NCBI GenBank assembly: GCA_035772405.1
Contig: JAYKKM010000142.1
Location: 1,570,001 to 1,634,000, forward strand
Length of the DNA stretch: 64,000 bases
Direction of reading: 5' to 3'
From: Chrysogorgia sp. JL179-B06
Lineage: Eukaryota; Cnidaria; Anthozoa; Scleralcyonacea; Chrysogorgiidae
Shown here: piece after piece, positions 1 through 11,677 of the stretch
How the letters are laid out: each line of letters starts with the position of its first letter
Numbering within the stretch: the stretch's first letter is position 1
Made by a program: the position numbers and the translations under genes
The notes under the pieces: generated by a model
Told to the model about the DNA's origin: nothing
Database searches by the model: none
Seen by the model: the letters and a program-made list of their open reading frames with translations, nothing else

Positions 1-985
1 GTGGTGGTAATGCCGGGATAAGATTCTGGGTATATTATAGGTAATATTTGGCATTTCACTCGATCAAACTACATGTTGAAAGGATTTATGGTGAAGGAAA
101 ATTTCGAGTGTAATTGGAATACATACATTTTACCAAACCGGGACCAGTTGCGAAAAATGCAACTTTAAGGCCTTCCGGCTGGGAATTGAACCCGCGACCC
201 TGCGATGCTAGTGCAGCGCTCCGACCACCGAGCCACGAAAGCCGCTGCCGAGAGCCCAGCCACGAGTTCTGTATATATGGTGGTGGTAATGCAGGGATAA
301 GATTCTGGGTATATTATAGCTAATATTTGGCATTTCACTCGATCAAACTACATGTTGAAAGGATTTATGGTGAAGGAAAATTTCGAGTGTTGGAATACAT
401 ACATTTTAAGACCAAACCGGGACCAGTTGCGAAAAATGCAACTTTAAGGCCTTCCGGCTGGGAATTGAACCCCCGCAACCCTGCAACGCTAGTGCAGCGC
501 TCCGACCACCGAGCCACGAAAGTCGCTGCCGAGAGCCCAGCCACGAGTTCTGTATATATGGTGGTGGTAATGCCGGGATAAGATTCTGGGTATATTATAG
601 GTAATATTTGGCATTTCACTCGATCAAACTACATGTTGAAAGGATTTATGGTGAAGGAACATTTTGAGTGTTGGAATACATACATTTTAAGACCAAACCG
701 GGACCATGCGAAAAATGCAACTTTAAGGCCTTCCGGCTGGGAATTGAACCCGCGACCCTGCGATGCTAGTGCAGCGCTCCGACCACCGAGCCACGAAAGC
801 CGCTGCCGAGAGCCCAGCCACGAGTTCTGTATATATGGTGGTGGTAATGCAGGGATAAGATTCTGGGTATATTATAGCTAATATTTGGCATTTCACTCGA
901 TCAAACTACATGTTGAAAGGATTTATGGTGAAGGAAAATTTCGAGTGTTGGAATACATACATTTTAAGACCAAACCGGGACCATA
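1..985. repeat. Tandem ~280-bp repeat, 3.5 copies, with tRNA-like core
   Basis: Units start with the same GTGGTGGTAATG string at 1, 280, 561 and 838, so the period is 277-281 bp; the last copy is cut at about 985, where a TATATA tract begins. Copies differ by a few substitutions and short indels (GCCGGG/GCAGGG, TAGGTAATA/TAGCTAATA). Each full unit contains a tRNA-like segment on the minus strand. The short reading frames across the units are by-products of the repeat. The array may run further left than the window. Confidence 0.9.
160..240 (-). other. tRNA-derived (SINE-like) internal promoter segment
   Basis: Read on the minus strand, this part of the first repeat unit has an A-box-like TGGCTCGGTGG near its start and a B-box-like GGGTTCAATTCC about 40 bases later, spaced as in a tRNA gene. 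It recurs in the other units near 440-520 and 720-800. No folded acceptor stem is evident, so I read it as a tRNA-derived SINE head captured in a tandem array rather than a functional tRNA gene. Confidence 0.6.
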
Positions 986-1636
986 TATATATATCTGTAT
1001 TTGTATACTGTAATTATCTGTAACTATGTAAGGTGTGTATTGTTTAGTTTACATACTGTATGTGTATATATATGTGATATTGATGGCCATTATATAAGCT
1101 GTCGTGGATATCTGTTGTATATGTTGTTGTGTGTTATTGTTTGTTCCCTAGTCTAGGACTAGATGTGGCAGAATGATGCCATAATATCAATAAATGCCAT
1201 ATTTTCTATTTTGTGAAACAACTAAGTCAGCTAAGCCCCCGTACACACGGAAACATTTTCCTGCGTTTTTGTATTGTTTACTGTTCTCAAGGGAATTGAG
1301 AACAACCAGCTCATTACTTGAAACAATACAAAAACGCAATAAAACGTTTCCGTACTGTACAATGTACATACCTCCACAATGAAGATCTTTTCTTTCGTTG
1401 TTACAAATTATTTCAGAAACAATTAAAACTAACAGTAAGGTCAATATAAGATAAGTCCAACCCACCATCTTGTGCAACAGAACTATATAATTGAAAAATA
1501 TGTGGCTCGTTTTCACATGGCGACTATAACCTCAACAATATAATTTTAAGTAGCTTTTTTCATTAACTATGGATACCGGTAGGCACAGTGGTGCAGGTAA
1601 CAAACAAATAAACACATATATAGACTAACCTAATTC
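986..1636. other. Non-coding, AT-rich; nothing recognised
   Basis: The stretch begins with short TA/TG-rich runs (980-1090) and then looks like ordinary low-GC intergenic DNA. Frames here are short and show no domain. Around 1250-1350 there is a weak inverted pair around GTTTCCGT / ACGGAAAC that could be a decayed MITE. Confidence 0.4.
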
Positions 1637-2078
1637 CTCCTCCGCAGGTAACTCTGTGGCTGGCTTCTTTATCCCAAGTCAAATAGCTTCCAAGGCTGTT
1701 TTGGCCATTTTTGACCGAGGCAGAGAAATTAACAAGAGCATGGGGAGAGGAAAATTAATATAGGGCTAATGGCAGACACAGAGTTGCCTTAGGGATGACT
1801 CAAAAGGACCTTCACATTTTTTAAAACTACTAATCCTAAACATGTATTGTCTGAAAATGAAGCTTCCGGTTGGTCGCGGCGGCCATATTGGAAGGTCCCA
1901 CTTCGCTTATTATTTACTGTTGCGCAGTTAGAGTTTTCGTGTTTTAAAGCATTTTCTCCTTCGGGATCGGACAATTATTTTTATTACGAGAAAGAGAGGA
2001 CACGCGAAGCATTTTGAGAGAGAAATTGTAGTTGTTTGGCCCCAAATTCTTGTGAAAAACGGAATTTGCGAGATCGAT

Positions 2079-2230
2079 GGTACGAGCTCTCAGTATCGGT
2101 GATAACAACTTTGAACTGATGAAGGCCGTTATCATTCAGAATTTACTCAGAATATGGAACACTGCTAGAGGACTAAAAGAATTCGGAAAATTTGATCAAC
2201 TGAACAAGCTTTACTACGGACAACCGCTAT
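2079..2230 (+). other. Candidate coding exon of unknown identity
   Basis: An ATG at 2079 opens a 50-codon frame, free of stops, that runs into a good donor (CTATG/GTAAGT near 2231). The only nearby acceptor I considered (TTTCCACAG at about 3000) would give an immediate stop. The exon lies inside the inverted-repeat element, so it could be a remnant of that element's own gene or a captured host exon. I do not recognise the protein. Confidence 0.22.
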
Positions 2231-2738
2231 GGTAAGTCTTGAAATATAGCTATTTCGATTATTGTATGAGTTGAGTACACTCACACTGTACTTGTGAGTT
2301 GTGACTAAAAAGTATATTTTAGTATGATGTATTAAAGTCCGAATTAGATTACCCCATCTGGTAGATTTTATGAATGCATGGACAACCTATTTTAATCATT
2401 ACCCCGAGTTTTCTTTGAGTAAAAATATATTGTTTATTAAACTCGGTTCATCTAAGAGTGTATCTATTAATATTATTATTATTATGTATATTTCTTAATT
2501 CGAAATCACAATGAAAAGTTCAGCCAGATGCAAAAAAATTGCAATTGATAATCACTATTTGGTCTATTTTTGAGAGTGTTGACTGTGTACATGTTGGTGC
2601 GGTCAGAGACGTATTCTTGTAAATCATGTATTTGAGATAACCTGTATGTGCACCAGTTTTATTGATCTATTCGACAAAATTGTTTGTAAACTTTTGAGTA
2701 TATTTGGTGGTTCAAGGAACCGGTTTTAAAATCTTTAG

Positions 2739-2795
2739 CATCTTCCTTCTCTTTAACCATCTTTCTTCTCTTTAACCATCTTTCTTCTCTTTAAC
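2739..2795. repeat. 19-bp tandem repeat, three copies
   Basis: CATCTTYCTTCTCTTTAAC is repeated three times head to tail, with one C/T difference in the first copy. Confidence 0.85.
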
Positions 2796-3030
2796 CAACC
2801 AGTGATAATGAATGTATTCTTCATAAAGATTGCTGATGTTGGTAATAGTGACTGGCATTTTGATGGTCTCAGCGGTAGTCAGAGTCAGATACTCTAGGTT
2901 AGTGTAGTCTCGAGAAAGATTGTTGATGTTGGTGGTAGTGATGTTTCGACAGCCTGTGCAGTTAAACAGGACCAGTTTACTAAGTTTTTTCTTATTTTCT
3001 TTCCACAGAGATGCTGTGTGGCTTCCTTAC

Positions 3031-3156
3031 CAAGGTGGTAAAGTCTGACTTTGCAGTAGCACTTGATGATTTGTTTGATGAGTCCATAAACATGGTTGTC
3101 ATCAACTGCAGAGTCGAACATATGGTCATATAATTCATTGAACAATGATGATATGT
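3031..3156 (-). other. Candidate exon, possibly from a DNA-transposase gene
   Basis: On the minus strand a good acceptor (TTTATCAG) precedes a 42-codon open segment that ends at a donor (CCTTG/GTAAGG). Its translation includes DHMFDSAVDDNHVYGLIKQ and a Cys/Lys/Arg-rich tail ending in YHLG. The pattern vaguely recalls C-terminal segments of invertebrate DNA transposases, but I cannot place it in a family. It lies within the 1637-5075 element. Confidence 0.25.
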
Positions 3157-4353
3157 CTGATAAACATAAGTTACAGAAGTCAGAGAAAAGATTAAATTCT
3201 TAAACTTTTTCATTTATATATACAGAATCAAACTACACAAGAAAAAATACACAAGAATTGTAAAAATATTCTTTAATTGAATGATTTATGATTTACAAAG
3301 TTTGAAAACTGTAAATAACACAGTTTAATTATATTCTGTATTAAGTTGTTATGTCACTTCACCTTTGAGTTCTTCCTTCATATATAGTTGTTTGATTTTC
3401 AACTACATGTACCTGTAACATACAAATATCACATTAAAATTTACAAATACAGTAGTACTCACAAACAATTTCTCATAAAAATTACAGAATATTCTTAAAT
3501 GCCACCACAACAAGTTACACACACTGGACCTGGAGTATGTTAAAACAAACTGGCAAACTATTTTTATGATGCATGCTACAGCTAATTTTATGGAAGGCAC
3601 CAAATATTAAATATTGCAAACTTTAAATAGAGTAAAACATGCTCCATGTACTGCTTGTCGAAATCTACGGCTACAACTACTGTACAAGCCAATCTCTCTT
3701 TTGTACCTTTAATTGCACCTCTTTCGCTTTTGCAAATGATCTACCGATTGAAAACATTTCACAATTATAGTATTATCTCACACTTGTATTCTAACTTTCA
3801 GTTTATTCACGGTAGTGTTGTATTAAACCCTTTTCACGATTTTGAAGGTCGCTCGGCCCGCTGCGAAATTTCGTCAAAATGTCAACTTATTTACTTACCA
3901 TTCAGTTTTCCTTCACGTTTTTAGATCCTCCATAGTTCCATGATGTGTCCTGTTGCTTGAAATACCAAAATGAATTTGCTTTGTTCGTTTATTTCGTGAT
4001 TATATACGAAAACAACGACTTCGCAACAGTAAAATGTATTAGCTCGCTCCTCAAAGTGGGACCTTCCAATATGGCGTCGCTCACAAAAAGGGCGTGACTT
4101 CCGGTTACATTTTCATTAAGGCGCTCAGTATAGGATGCACTATCCAGTCTATTTAGAGATCAGTGATCCTAACCCTAATCTCAATCACCGAAGTATAGGG
4201 ATTGTGAAGGGATTGGATGAAGAGGGGACAGCAAGGGATTTTCCTCTCCCCATGCTCTTGTTAATTTCTCTGCCTCGGTCAAAAATGGCCAAAACAGCCT
4301 TGGAAGCTATTTGACTTGGGATAAAGAAGCCAGCCACAGAGTTGCCTGCGGAG

Positions 4354-5045
4354 GAAGCTGCAACGTTTTCAGTTTTGCCACTTTTTCAGTCTATGTTGCC
4401 AAAGAAATAAATAAGAGCGTGGGGCCTGCATGCAGTACATGGCGTACCGTGACCATTTTGGATGGGGGGGGGTGTATCGTCTTAGTTTTACCGACGAATT
4501 ACACATGGGCGCAACTGTTATCGGTACGTACGGAAGAAAATCTACATTGTATGGATACTGGGTACTAGGTTGGCTCGGAAATCGGGAAAAGGGAGGAATA
4601 TTAATTTAACATTAACCCATGCAATGGTAACAATATTACATTTCATATAAATCGAATTTTATACAACCGACAAAGTTTAAACAGTCGATGAAGTCAATTT
4701 TACCAACGATCTAATATGACGAACAGTTTACCGACAGCCTTAACTGTTACAAGGTTTTCCCAACTTCCGTGACCAATCGTTTTTACCGACGACGCCAGGC
4801 TTTACCGACCGACTCCGCGTTTTACCGCGTTTTACCGACCAATTCAGTGAAAAGTGGGGGGTGTGACACCCCCCCACACACCCCCGCACGGTGCCCCTGC
4901 CCGCATGCTCTTATTTATTTCTTCGCTCAGGCCCACGCTCTTATTTATTTCTTTGGCTCGGTCAAAACATTATAGAATATAGACTTAAATTGGCTTGTCA
5001 AAACATAGACTGAAAAAGTGGCAAAACTGAAAACGTTGCAGCTAG
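4354..5045. mobile_element. Small inverted-repeat element nested in the 1637-5075 element
   Basis: CTGCAACGTTTTCAGTTTTG at 4358 recurs in inverse at about 5021-5041, and the homology extends into AAGAAATAAATAAGAGC on both sides (about 4403 and 4930). The element is roughly 690 bp and has no coding capacity. It is flanked on both sides by copies of CACAGAGTTGCCTGCGGAGG. That may be an unusually long duplication or two subterminal copies of the host element. Confidence 0.6.
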
Positions 5046-5901
5046 GAAGACACAGAGTTGCCTGCGGAGGAGGTTAGTTTTTGTAGTCGCTGAGGGTTAA
5101 AGTGCTGTATGCATGTAGCTCCTGTATCAAGCTGGAATTTCATTGCATGGTGTGGATGCTTTGTCGTCATCTTCAACCAGAACATCTGTAAAATACTTGC
5201 TCTTCTTATGCGTTGAATCGATGATGTATATAGACTTTCATCACTGCTGAGGCTATCGGAGTTTTCACTGCTACCACTGTTGTCTCCTAGGTGACGGACA
5301 TCCTGCTTGTCTTTTCCAGTTTTTTTCTTTGACGGGATTCGCCAGTTTTCTTGTCGTTTCGACATACACACCTTAGCTAAATGGTTTCGCTTGTGACACT
5401 TGCTGCAGGTTTTGCCATATGCTTTACAGTTGCCAGCTGAATGGTTATCTCCACAGTATTTGCAATTTGTGATTTGAGCATTCTGTTCGGATTTGGTCTT
5501 AGGCTGCAGCTTGCCGAATTTGGATCTTGTGTAATGAACTGTATCAGTGATGTCCATGCTATGTAGTTGCTTTACAGCCATTTCACTTGTGCAGCAAATG
5601 TTAATGGCTTTGTCTAGGTCAAGGTCTTTTTCTCTTAGAAGTCGTTCTCGAGTGTCATTGTTATTAATCCCAATCACAATACGGTCACGTAGCATTTCCT
5701 TCTCCAGAGCAGATGATATTTGCAAGTAGATATACGTTCTCTTAGCCTGTTCAAAAAACGGTCAAAGTTCTCATTGGTTTCTTGAATGGTTGAGTTGTAT
5801 AAATACCTTTCATAGATGATATTTCTTTTTGATTCAAATTCTTCACTAAGCTTTTCCACTATTATAGTCGGCGATTTTCTTTCTTCTTCGGTTAAAGGCA
5901 A
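5043..5901 (-). pseudogene. Ty3/Gypsy gag-protease fragment
   Basis: The minus-strand frame 5725-5043 carries a double zinc knuckle, CKYCGDNHSAGNC followed by CSKCHKRNHLAKVC. This is the CxxC-G-x2-H-x4-C plus CxxC-x4-H-x4-C arrangement of Gypsy elements of the K02A2.6 type. An aspartic-protease active-site motif, LDTGAT, follows. The upstream gag part is in another frame (5901-5674), so there is a frameshift near 5720. RT, RNase H and integrase are absent. The protease is cut off about 20 residues after its active site, where the DNA-transposon end sequence begins at 5075, so the fragment was truncated by that insertion. In an intact element gag would form the particle and the protease would process it. 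Confidence 0.75.
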
Positions 5902-6177
5902 AAACCGTCAACTACCAATCAGGGGAGTTCTTGCATGTCCTTCTAAGCTAATCGGCCAATCATGGATGGTTTCCTATTATGATTTATGATGCTGACGACA
6001 GCAACAGACAAAAATAAGTTTGAAGTGGTAAAAACATCAGGAAAACATGCTGAAAAAGATATTTCCAGATGGATTTAATCGCGAAAATATACCGTTTAAC
6101 TTTATGTTGGATTGCTGCAGATGTAAAGTGATGTTGTGAGTTTGCCTAGCCTTTATATCCTACAACACAGAATTTTT
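5902..6177. other. Non-coding; nothing recognised
   Basis: I see no domain, tandem repeat or inverted repeat in this short stretch between the Gypsy fragment and the duplication that follows. Confidence 0.4.
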
Positions 6178-6782
6178 TTGTGGTTTTCTCTTACGGTGAT
6201 TTTTTGTTGGCTACAAGAACGAAATGAATGGTTTCTTCGTGAATATCCTGCCCGACGAGAGATAAAATAAACATTTTACACCTTTTCCATGTTCTCTTGG
6301 TGAACTATATCTATAAAAAGTGTTGTGTTTTTGGGTTTTATTGAAACTTTATTTCAATAAGGTAAACGTCGCCCTCACAAATTATACGGGAATTCTCGTT
6401 CGCTTTAGCGTTGCTTTGTCCACTTTAATTACTTATAATTTCGACCTATTTTTGCAAAATAAATTGTGCAAATTAACAGGGAAGATTGCTATATTTTATT
6501 TGTGGTTTTCTCTCACTGTCGAAGTGTTCGGTGATTTTTTGTTGGCTACAAGAACAAAATGAATGGTTTCTTCGTGAATATCCTGTCCGACGAGAGGTAA
6601 AATAACTGACATAATTTTGCACTTTTTCCATGTTCTATTGGTGGACTATATCTTTAAAAGTGTTGTGTTTTGGGGTTTTATTGAAACTTTCAATAAGGTA
6701 GACGTCGCCCTCACAAATTAAATGGAAATTCTCGTTCACTTTTAGCGTTGCTTTGTCCACTTTAAATACTTATAATTTCGGC
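6178..6782. repeat. Tandem duplication of ~320 bp
   Basis: The block starting TGGTTTTCTCTYAC near 6179 recurs near 6502. Both copies share TTTTTTGTTGGCTACAAG, the TTTCTTCGTGAATATCCTG segment and CGTCGCCCTCACAAATTA, and differ by small indels. No gene is evident in either copy. Confidence 0.8.
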
Positions 6783-7012
6783 TTATTACTTGGGCTACTG
6801 TGGTAGCACCAAGTCTTAAAACAGGCTTCGTTATTTCTGTTATTTTTCCTGGGGTTCCACAAATTTGCAAAATTGCGCAATAACTCGACCCAGTGTCTTC
6901 ACCCTTGCCTCATTTACGAGACCTGTAAACCCGCAAACTGTAGCCTGCGTGACAGGCGTTACGTTTGGGGGAGCGGGCGGAATTGGAAGCGGGCGGAATT
7001 GGGGGCGGGGCG

Positions 7013-7572
7013 GAAAATGGGAAGGCGAAAGTAACGCCTGCCAAAATCCTATTCATAAAAGCGTACAAACTCCACCAAAAGTATCGGCTAAATTCCCATT
7101 GGTTCGTTCGAGTCTTATGTAAACATTCGCGTCTTATGTAAATAAACTGTCAAACTTGCCCAATACATCAAAGGAATGAGGTAGCGTTGGTATTTCCCTA
7201 TGAAATTAATCTTAAGCCCGAACAGCGTGACTTACTTATAAAAGTTGTCTTGCCATTTGTCCGCTTGAGAGACTAGATAGTCGATAGTCAATAGTCTCTT
7301 GGAGCAGCGGCACTTTTAGGTCCTTCGCGATCGAGATCTCACAATTTGTTTCGAAGTTATGTTTAATATCACTTTATATCGCGCAACAAAAGACCTCTCC
7401 TATTTGCAATGCAATGTTTATTTATTTAGTGAAGCTTAATTAGTACACATCTTTTTATTGGTTGTTTTGCGAACTGTTAAGTAAACAATGTCAATCATGC
7501 TAATTAAGTTGTACAAACTTTTATGAATAGGATTTTGGCAGGCGTTATTTTCGCCTCTCCATTTTCCGCCGC
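7013..7572. repeat. Dispersed repeat, two inverted copies
   Basis: ACGCCTGCCAAAATCCTATT followed by CATAAAAGC occurs at about 7035-7065, in inverse at 7507-7550, and again in direct orientation at 12450-12480. Its flank GGCGGAAAATGG is also inverted at 7560-7572. This looks like the ends of a non-autonomous element family. Confidence 0.65.
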
Positions 7573-7767
7573 GCTCGACCGCAAAATTGTCGTGTTTGGA
7601 TACTCTTATCCAAACACGGTTATTGACCAATCAGAGCCTGCGTAGCATACATGTTATTTTATAAACGCTGTGTATATATTTGAATTTTGAAAAAATATGG
7701 TTTGTCGATGTTTATGATCTTAATTTTTCTTTTAAAACGCCTTCAAAATGCAGGAAATAGTCGGAGC

Positions 7768-8429
7768 CAGTGGCGTAACGGGCGGGTGTCCGGGTGTCAA
7801 GTGACGGGGGGCCCTCGAGCCTTGGGGGCCCCCGGCAAAATGACCATAAAAAATTTGATCGTACATTTCCAGGGAATTGAATAACGAAAAACAGAAAAGC
7901 AGTTATTTAAATACATGAATTAGTAGTTAGAATATAATGTAATTTCAAAATATTCTCACAATAGGCCTACCTCTAGCTGAGTTGCTTATAAGTTTGCGGT
8001 AAACAATGCTGCGATAGCTGCAACAAAAACGTGCAAAGCCAAAGGTTTTAAACTTTGCACGGCGATAAAATGAAGTATTTGGTATTTCGGTATTTCGTGC
8101 TAATACCGCTGTACTAAAGATTTGTAGTCTCTTCTTGCAAGCAATGATATTGACTATTGAGATATATAAATCCTTTGTAATCCGTCATGCATATTATTTG
8201 AGTTTAATATATAATGCGTTGGTCATTATGGATCTAGTTAGTTATTCATGTGGTTATTATTAAAGTTAAGCATATGTAGAACGGGTATGGTAATGTAATA
8301 TAGCTTATTCCGAAATCAACATATATGTAAGTGAAGATTGCGATTGTGTCGACAGAAATACAGCCTATTCTTTAGTGGCCAGGAGTGGCCGATTGACGGG
8401 GGGCCTCCAGAGGTTGCGTTACGCCACTG
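7768..8429. mobile_element. hAT-type MITE with 8-bp target duplication
   Basis: The ends are CAGTGGCGTAAC and GTTACGCCACTG, perfect inverted repeats. GTCGGAGC directly flanks both sides (7760-7767 and 8430-8437). An 8-bp duplication with CAG...CTG ends is typical of hAT elements. The 662-bp interior has no coding capacity. Confidence 0.88.
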
Positions 8430-8519
8430 GTCGGAGCCTTAGAATTCAAACATTTCCGGGGGACACACGTAGAGGTTCTCCTTTTCCCCGACTTTAAAAC
8501 TCGGTGCGCGGCCCCTGTA

Positions 8520-9240
8520 TTAATAATAATAATAATGATAATAAAGACGTATTAGGAGCATTATACAATAGTCTCAATGCTCTTACAACAATATATATAT
8601 TCTTAAAGTTACTTTTAAAACTATATACAGTTTCATTATAAGATAAAGCTAGCCTACTACATATATTAACACTATGAACAATAACTATTAATTTTAAAAA
8701 AGAAAAGTCTTAACTGCAGACTTAAAACTACTTAACATTTCAAAGCTTCTTACAACAATATATTCTTAATGTTATACTTACAAAACTAATTACAGTTTCA
8801 TAAGATAAAGCCTACTACATATATTACCACTATGAAGAAAAAACTATTAATTGAAACTAATAAATATAATATATATAATATATATAATATAATATGATAC
8901 GTAACAAGGCCACTATATATATATTGGACTAATATTATTAATACTAATAATATTAATATTATTATTATTACTGTATTTTATTACTGTATATTGGACTAAT
9001 TAATAAAGTGCTCACTTTTAAAGATAGTTGCCATGGCAACAACGAGTCTAAATATAACAGTTTTTTTGTATTTTTAATCTTTTCCTGCGAGGGGACGCCT
9101 GATATTTCAGGCTATATTTCCGGGGTCAAAGTGCAGTGTCAAGGTGCGTGATGGGAATCTATTTCTGCGAAGCCGGCTTCTCGCTCCATGTTTTCAATGA
9201 ATTAAACTGGTGTTATTGGTAAAGGGAGTTTCTTAAATAT
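8520..9240. other. Very AT-rich stretch with simple repeats
   Basis: It contains (TAA)n-like runs at 8518-8545 and ATATAT/TAATATTA tracts at 8860-9000. The segment GAGCATTATACAATAGTCTC near 8560 recurs at about 42957, so part of it belongs to a dispersed repeat family. No gene is seen. The region ends just upstream of the Rheb start codon. Confidence 0.55.
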
Positions 9241-9282
9241 GATCTTTTAACTTTGCCCTTCAACGTTCGTTATAACTAAGCT

Positions 9283-9980
9283 ATGGCACCACCAAAGTCG
9301 AGGAAAATCGCAATCATGGGTTTCCGATCTGTGGGTAAGACTGTTCGGTAACTTTATTCACGATTTATGCTTGTAAACAGTACACCACAGGATATATCTG
9401 TTTTTCGATTAAATTAAATTTAAAACTTTTGCAGGGAAATCGTCGTTGACAATCCAGTTTGTTGAAAATCAGTTCGTAGATTCATATGATCCAACGATTG
9501 AGAACAGTAAGTACAAACTTTCGCGTGTTCACAAATATTAAAACTAGTGTTGATGAATCGATCAATCGATGTTAATGTACCAGACCAACTGTCCGTAAGT
9601 ACTTCATCTTGCAGGGATATAGCGAACCCACACCACTAAACATACCACTAAACAAGAGATTAAGGTTAGAAAACTTATTAGGCGGGGAGTAATGTTAGGG
9701 TCTAAGTTGTTTTGGGGTTAGCGGTTATTTTAAGTGACAAAATTCCCCTTAATCTCTTGTTTAGTGGTGTGATGAAGTACATACCCGACTGTGTAATTGA
9801 TAGTCTGAGCGAACACTCGAGCAATAGCGACCAGAAGATGGCGCATGTTGTTGCTGAACAGAATTTGATATTTCTCCAAGTACTAGTATTTGAACATTTT
9901 TTCACTTTGCAGCTTTCACCAAAACTGTAAAAAATCAGGGACAAGAATATATTTTGGAATTGGTTGACACAGCTGGACAG
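9283..9980 (+). CDS. RHEB: Rheb-like small GTPase, first three exons
   Basis: The exons are 9283-9334, 9435-9506 and 9913-9980, each bounded by AG and GT (donors GTAAGA, GTAAGT, GTTTGC), with phases that join without a shift. The 64 joined codons read as the N-terminus of Rheb, a Ras-family GTPase that activates TORC1 on lysosomal membranes. The P-loop is built across the first junction (GFRSVGKSSL), with Arg rather than Gly just before Ser-Val-Gly as in Rheb. The effector region SYDPTIEN spans exon 2. Switch II starts with LVDTAGQ at the end of exon 3. The start codon fits the usual short MxxxKSRKI leader. I could not find exon 4 (expected to start with DEYS) before 14 kb, so the rest of the gene lies elsewhere, perhaps beyond the nested insertions, or this is a truncated copy. 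The exon sequences seen are intact. Confidence 0.85.
9597..9782. mobile_element. Small inverted-repeat element in Rheb intron 2
   Basis: GTACTTCATC (9597) pairs with GATGAAGTAC (about 9773), and CACTAAACAAGAGATTAAGG pairs with CCTTAATCTCTTGTTTAGTG. The element is about 185 bp, has no coding capacity, and is a foldback or MITE-like insertion in the intron. Confidence 0.7.
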
Positions 9981-11162
9981 GTTTGCTCAACTGTACATTA
10001 CACTCACTGATCACAAACTGTGGTCCTAACCTACAGATTATATCAAAAGGAAAATTACACACAGGAAACTCTCTTTAAAAAACAACCTAGTGCCGACTAT
10101 GTAGTTACTTTCAATTTGACTAGATATCCGGCAGCCAACATAAAAAACATATAGCGACTGCTTTCCTGGCTTCTTAGGTCACTCCGACTTTTTAACCGTG
10201 TTTTTATTCAATTCCTGGCATAGACTAGTTTTTCCAAAATTGAATAATTTAGAGTTGCTCTTTGTGTGTGACATGGGTGTCTATAAATACATTTTTTGTT
10301 TTTCATTTTCAATTTCTAAGAAATTAAGAACCTAATATTGTCATATTAATAACTTCTTATTAACCGAGAGCATGGTCATTGCGGGAAAATATCAGACCGA
10401 GGTCTTGACAGTATGGACCGAGCCCGTAGTGCGAGGTTCGTACATAAAAGACCAAGGTCTGATATTTTCCCCTAGGTTTATTATATGGCATGGCAGGCTT
10501 TTTTAACAACATACTTTACATATACGTTTTGAGTAACAGAATTGTCATTTTCAATCTATTGCTTTCATGATAGTGAGACTTTTAGATTGTTCATTGTCCG
10601 ACTCGTACATGATTTACAGTAGTGCTTAATTTACTAAATTCATTCATTTTTTGCTGCTTTTCAAACTTTCCTATCGTTGTTCGGTTTCTTCCTTTGTAAT
10701 CAATATGGCTGACAAAATCCGTAACTCGGACCGGTCCATTCCCGGGAAATAACGGACGTGTATCGTGACGTGTATCAGCCAATCAGAGCTCGCAATTTCA
10801 CCGGAAGTAGCTTGTGCCATATAATAAATATTTGTACAAGTGGCCTCATTCACTTATTCCCTCAAACAACAATGCTTTGTGATGGATTCCTAGAAATAAA
10901 ATATTAATATCCAATATGCAAGTTTAAGAGAGTGTTAATTACATGAGGCCGGTATAATTTAAGACCGGTCTGCATTTGTTCATTTCGCTGCTCTTGTTTA
11001 CATGAGGCCTGCAGTATAATTTCAGCTAGACCCACCTATATATTTACTCATTCATTTCAGCTTTTGTTTACATGAGGCTGGTATAATTTCAGACCAGCCT
11101 GCATTTGTTCATACGCTTTTATTTACATGAGGCCAACTTCATGATCAGCCTTGGTTAGTTTC
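9981..11162. other. Rheb intron 3 or downstream DNA with decayed repeats
   Basis: There is an inverted pair around GGGAAAATATCAGACC (10384) and GGTCTGATATTTTCCC (10457). From 10938 to 11145 a loosely repeated unit, TTTACATGAGGC with TATAATTTCAGACC, occurs four times at 55-70-bp spacing. I found no coding exon continuing Rheb. Confidence 0.5.
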
Positions 11163-11677
11163 AGGCCAGGTTTACACTAGTACAGTACGGTAAGTGATCC
11201 GGAGTAGGTTGGCGTACCGTTGTGAAATTTACGTCTATTTACACTACAAAGGGCCGACAACGCGAGGTTTTTCGTTGACATCAGCAGTTTTTTACTACGC
11301 ACATGCGTAAAGCATGTTTACAAGCCGTTTTCTTTTTCGCCGGAAGCTCTCCGCACTCGCGATTGCAGAGCGGTTTAATGCTTGCATATAACCATATAAA
11401 CCAGCTAAAAATATTAAAATTGCTGCCGATAACAACCAAAATAACCTGGCGCCATTTTTTTCCTGCTCACATTTTGAAACGCGTATGCATATGTTTACAC
11501 TACTACGCTACGTTAAATTTGCCGTAGCGAAGTGATTTACATCCGGAGTGCTTGGCGTAGTGACTATGCTACGGCATAAACCACTCCGGATTAGGCAGGA
11601 CCGTGTAAACACAACAAAGAAACGTATTGATTTTTTAACGGATCACTTACCGTACCGTATTAGTGTAAACCTGGCCT
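11163..11677. mobile_element. MITE with ~40-bp inverted ends
   Basis: AGGCCAGGTTTACACTAGTA at 11163 pairs with the inverse of ATTAGTGTAAACCTGGCCT ending at 11677, and the pairing continues through CGGTAAGTGATCC. The element is 515 bp. I could not define a convincing target duplication, so the superfamily is open (hAT-like ends). Confidence 0.65.

Larger units (their letters stand above)
1637..5075. mobile_element. Inverted-repeat DNA transposon (composite, non-autonomous)
   Basis: The sequence at about 1644-1760 (CCTCCGCAGGTAACTCTGTG to the GGGGAGAGGAAAA motif) recurs in inverse at 4236-4352 with few mismatches. A second inverted pair lies inside (about 1855-1905 and 4055-4110, both carrying CCATATTGGAAGGTCCCAC). 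A further copy of the end motif (CACAGAGTTGCCTGCGGAGG) at 5051-5075 shows that the right end was later interrupted by the smaller element at 4354-5045. The far right end abuts a Gypsy gag fragment. No transposase domain is clear. Confidence 0.65.

Noticed and set aside
160..240. A genuine tRNA gene.
   Set aside because: A- and B-box words are present but no acceptor stem or anticodon arm folds, and it recurs in every tandem unit.
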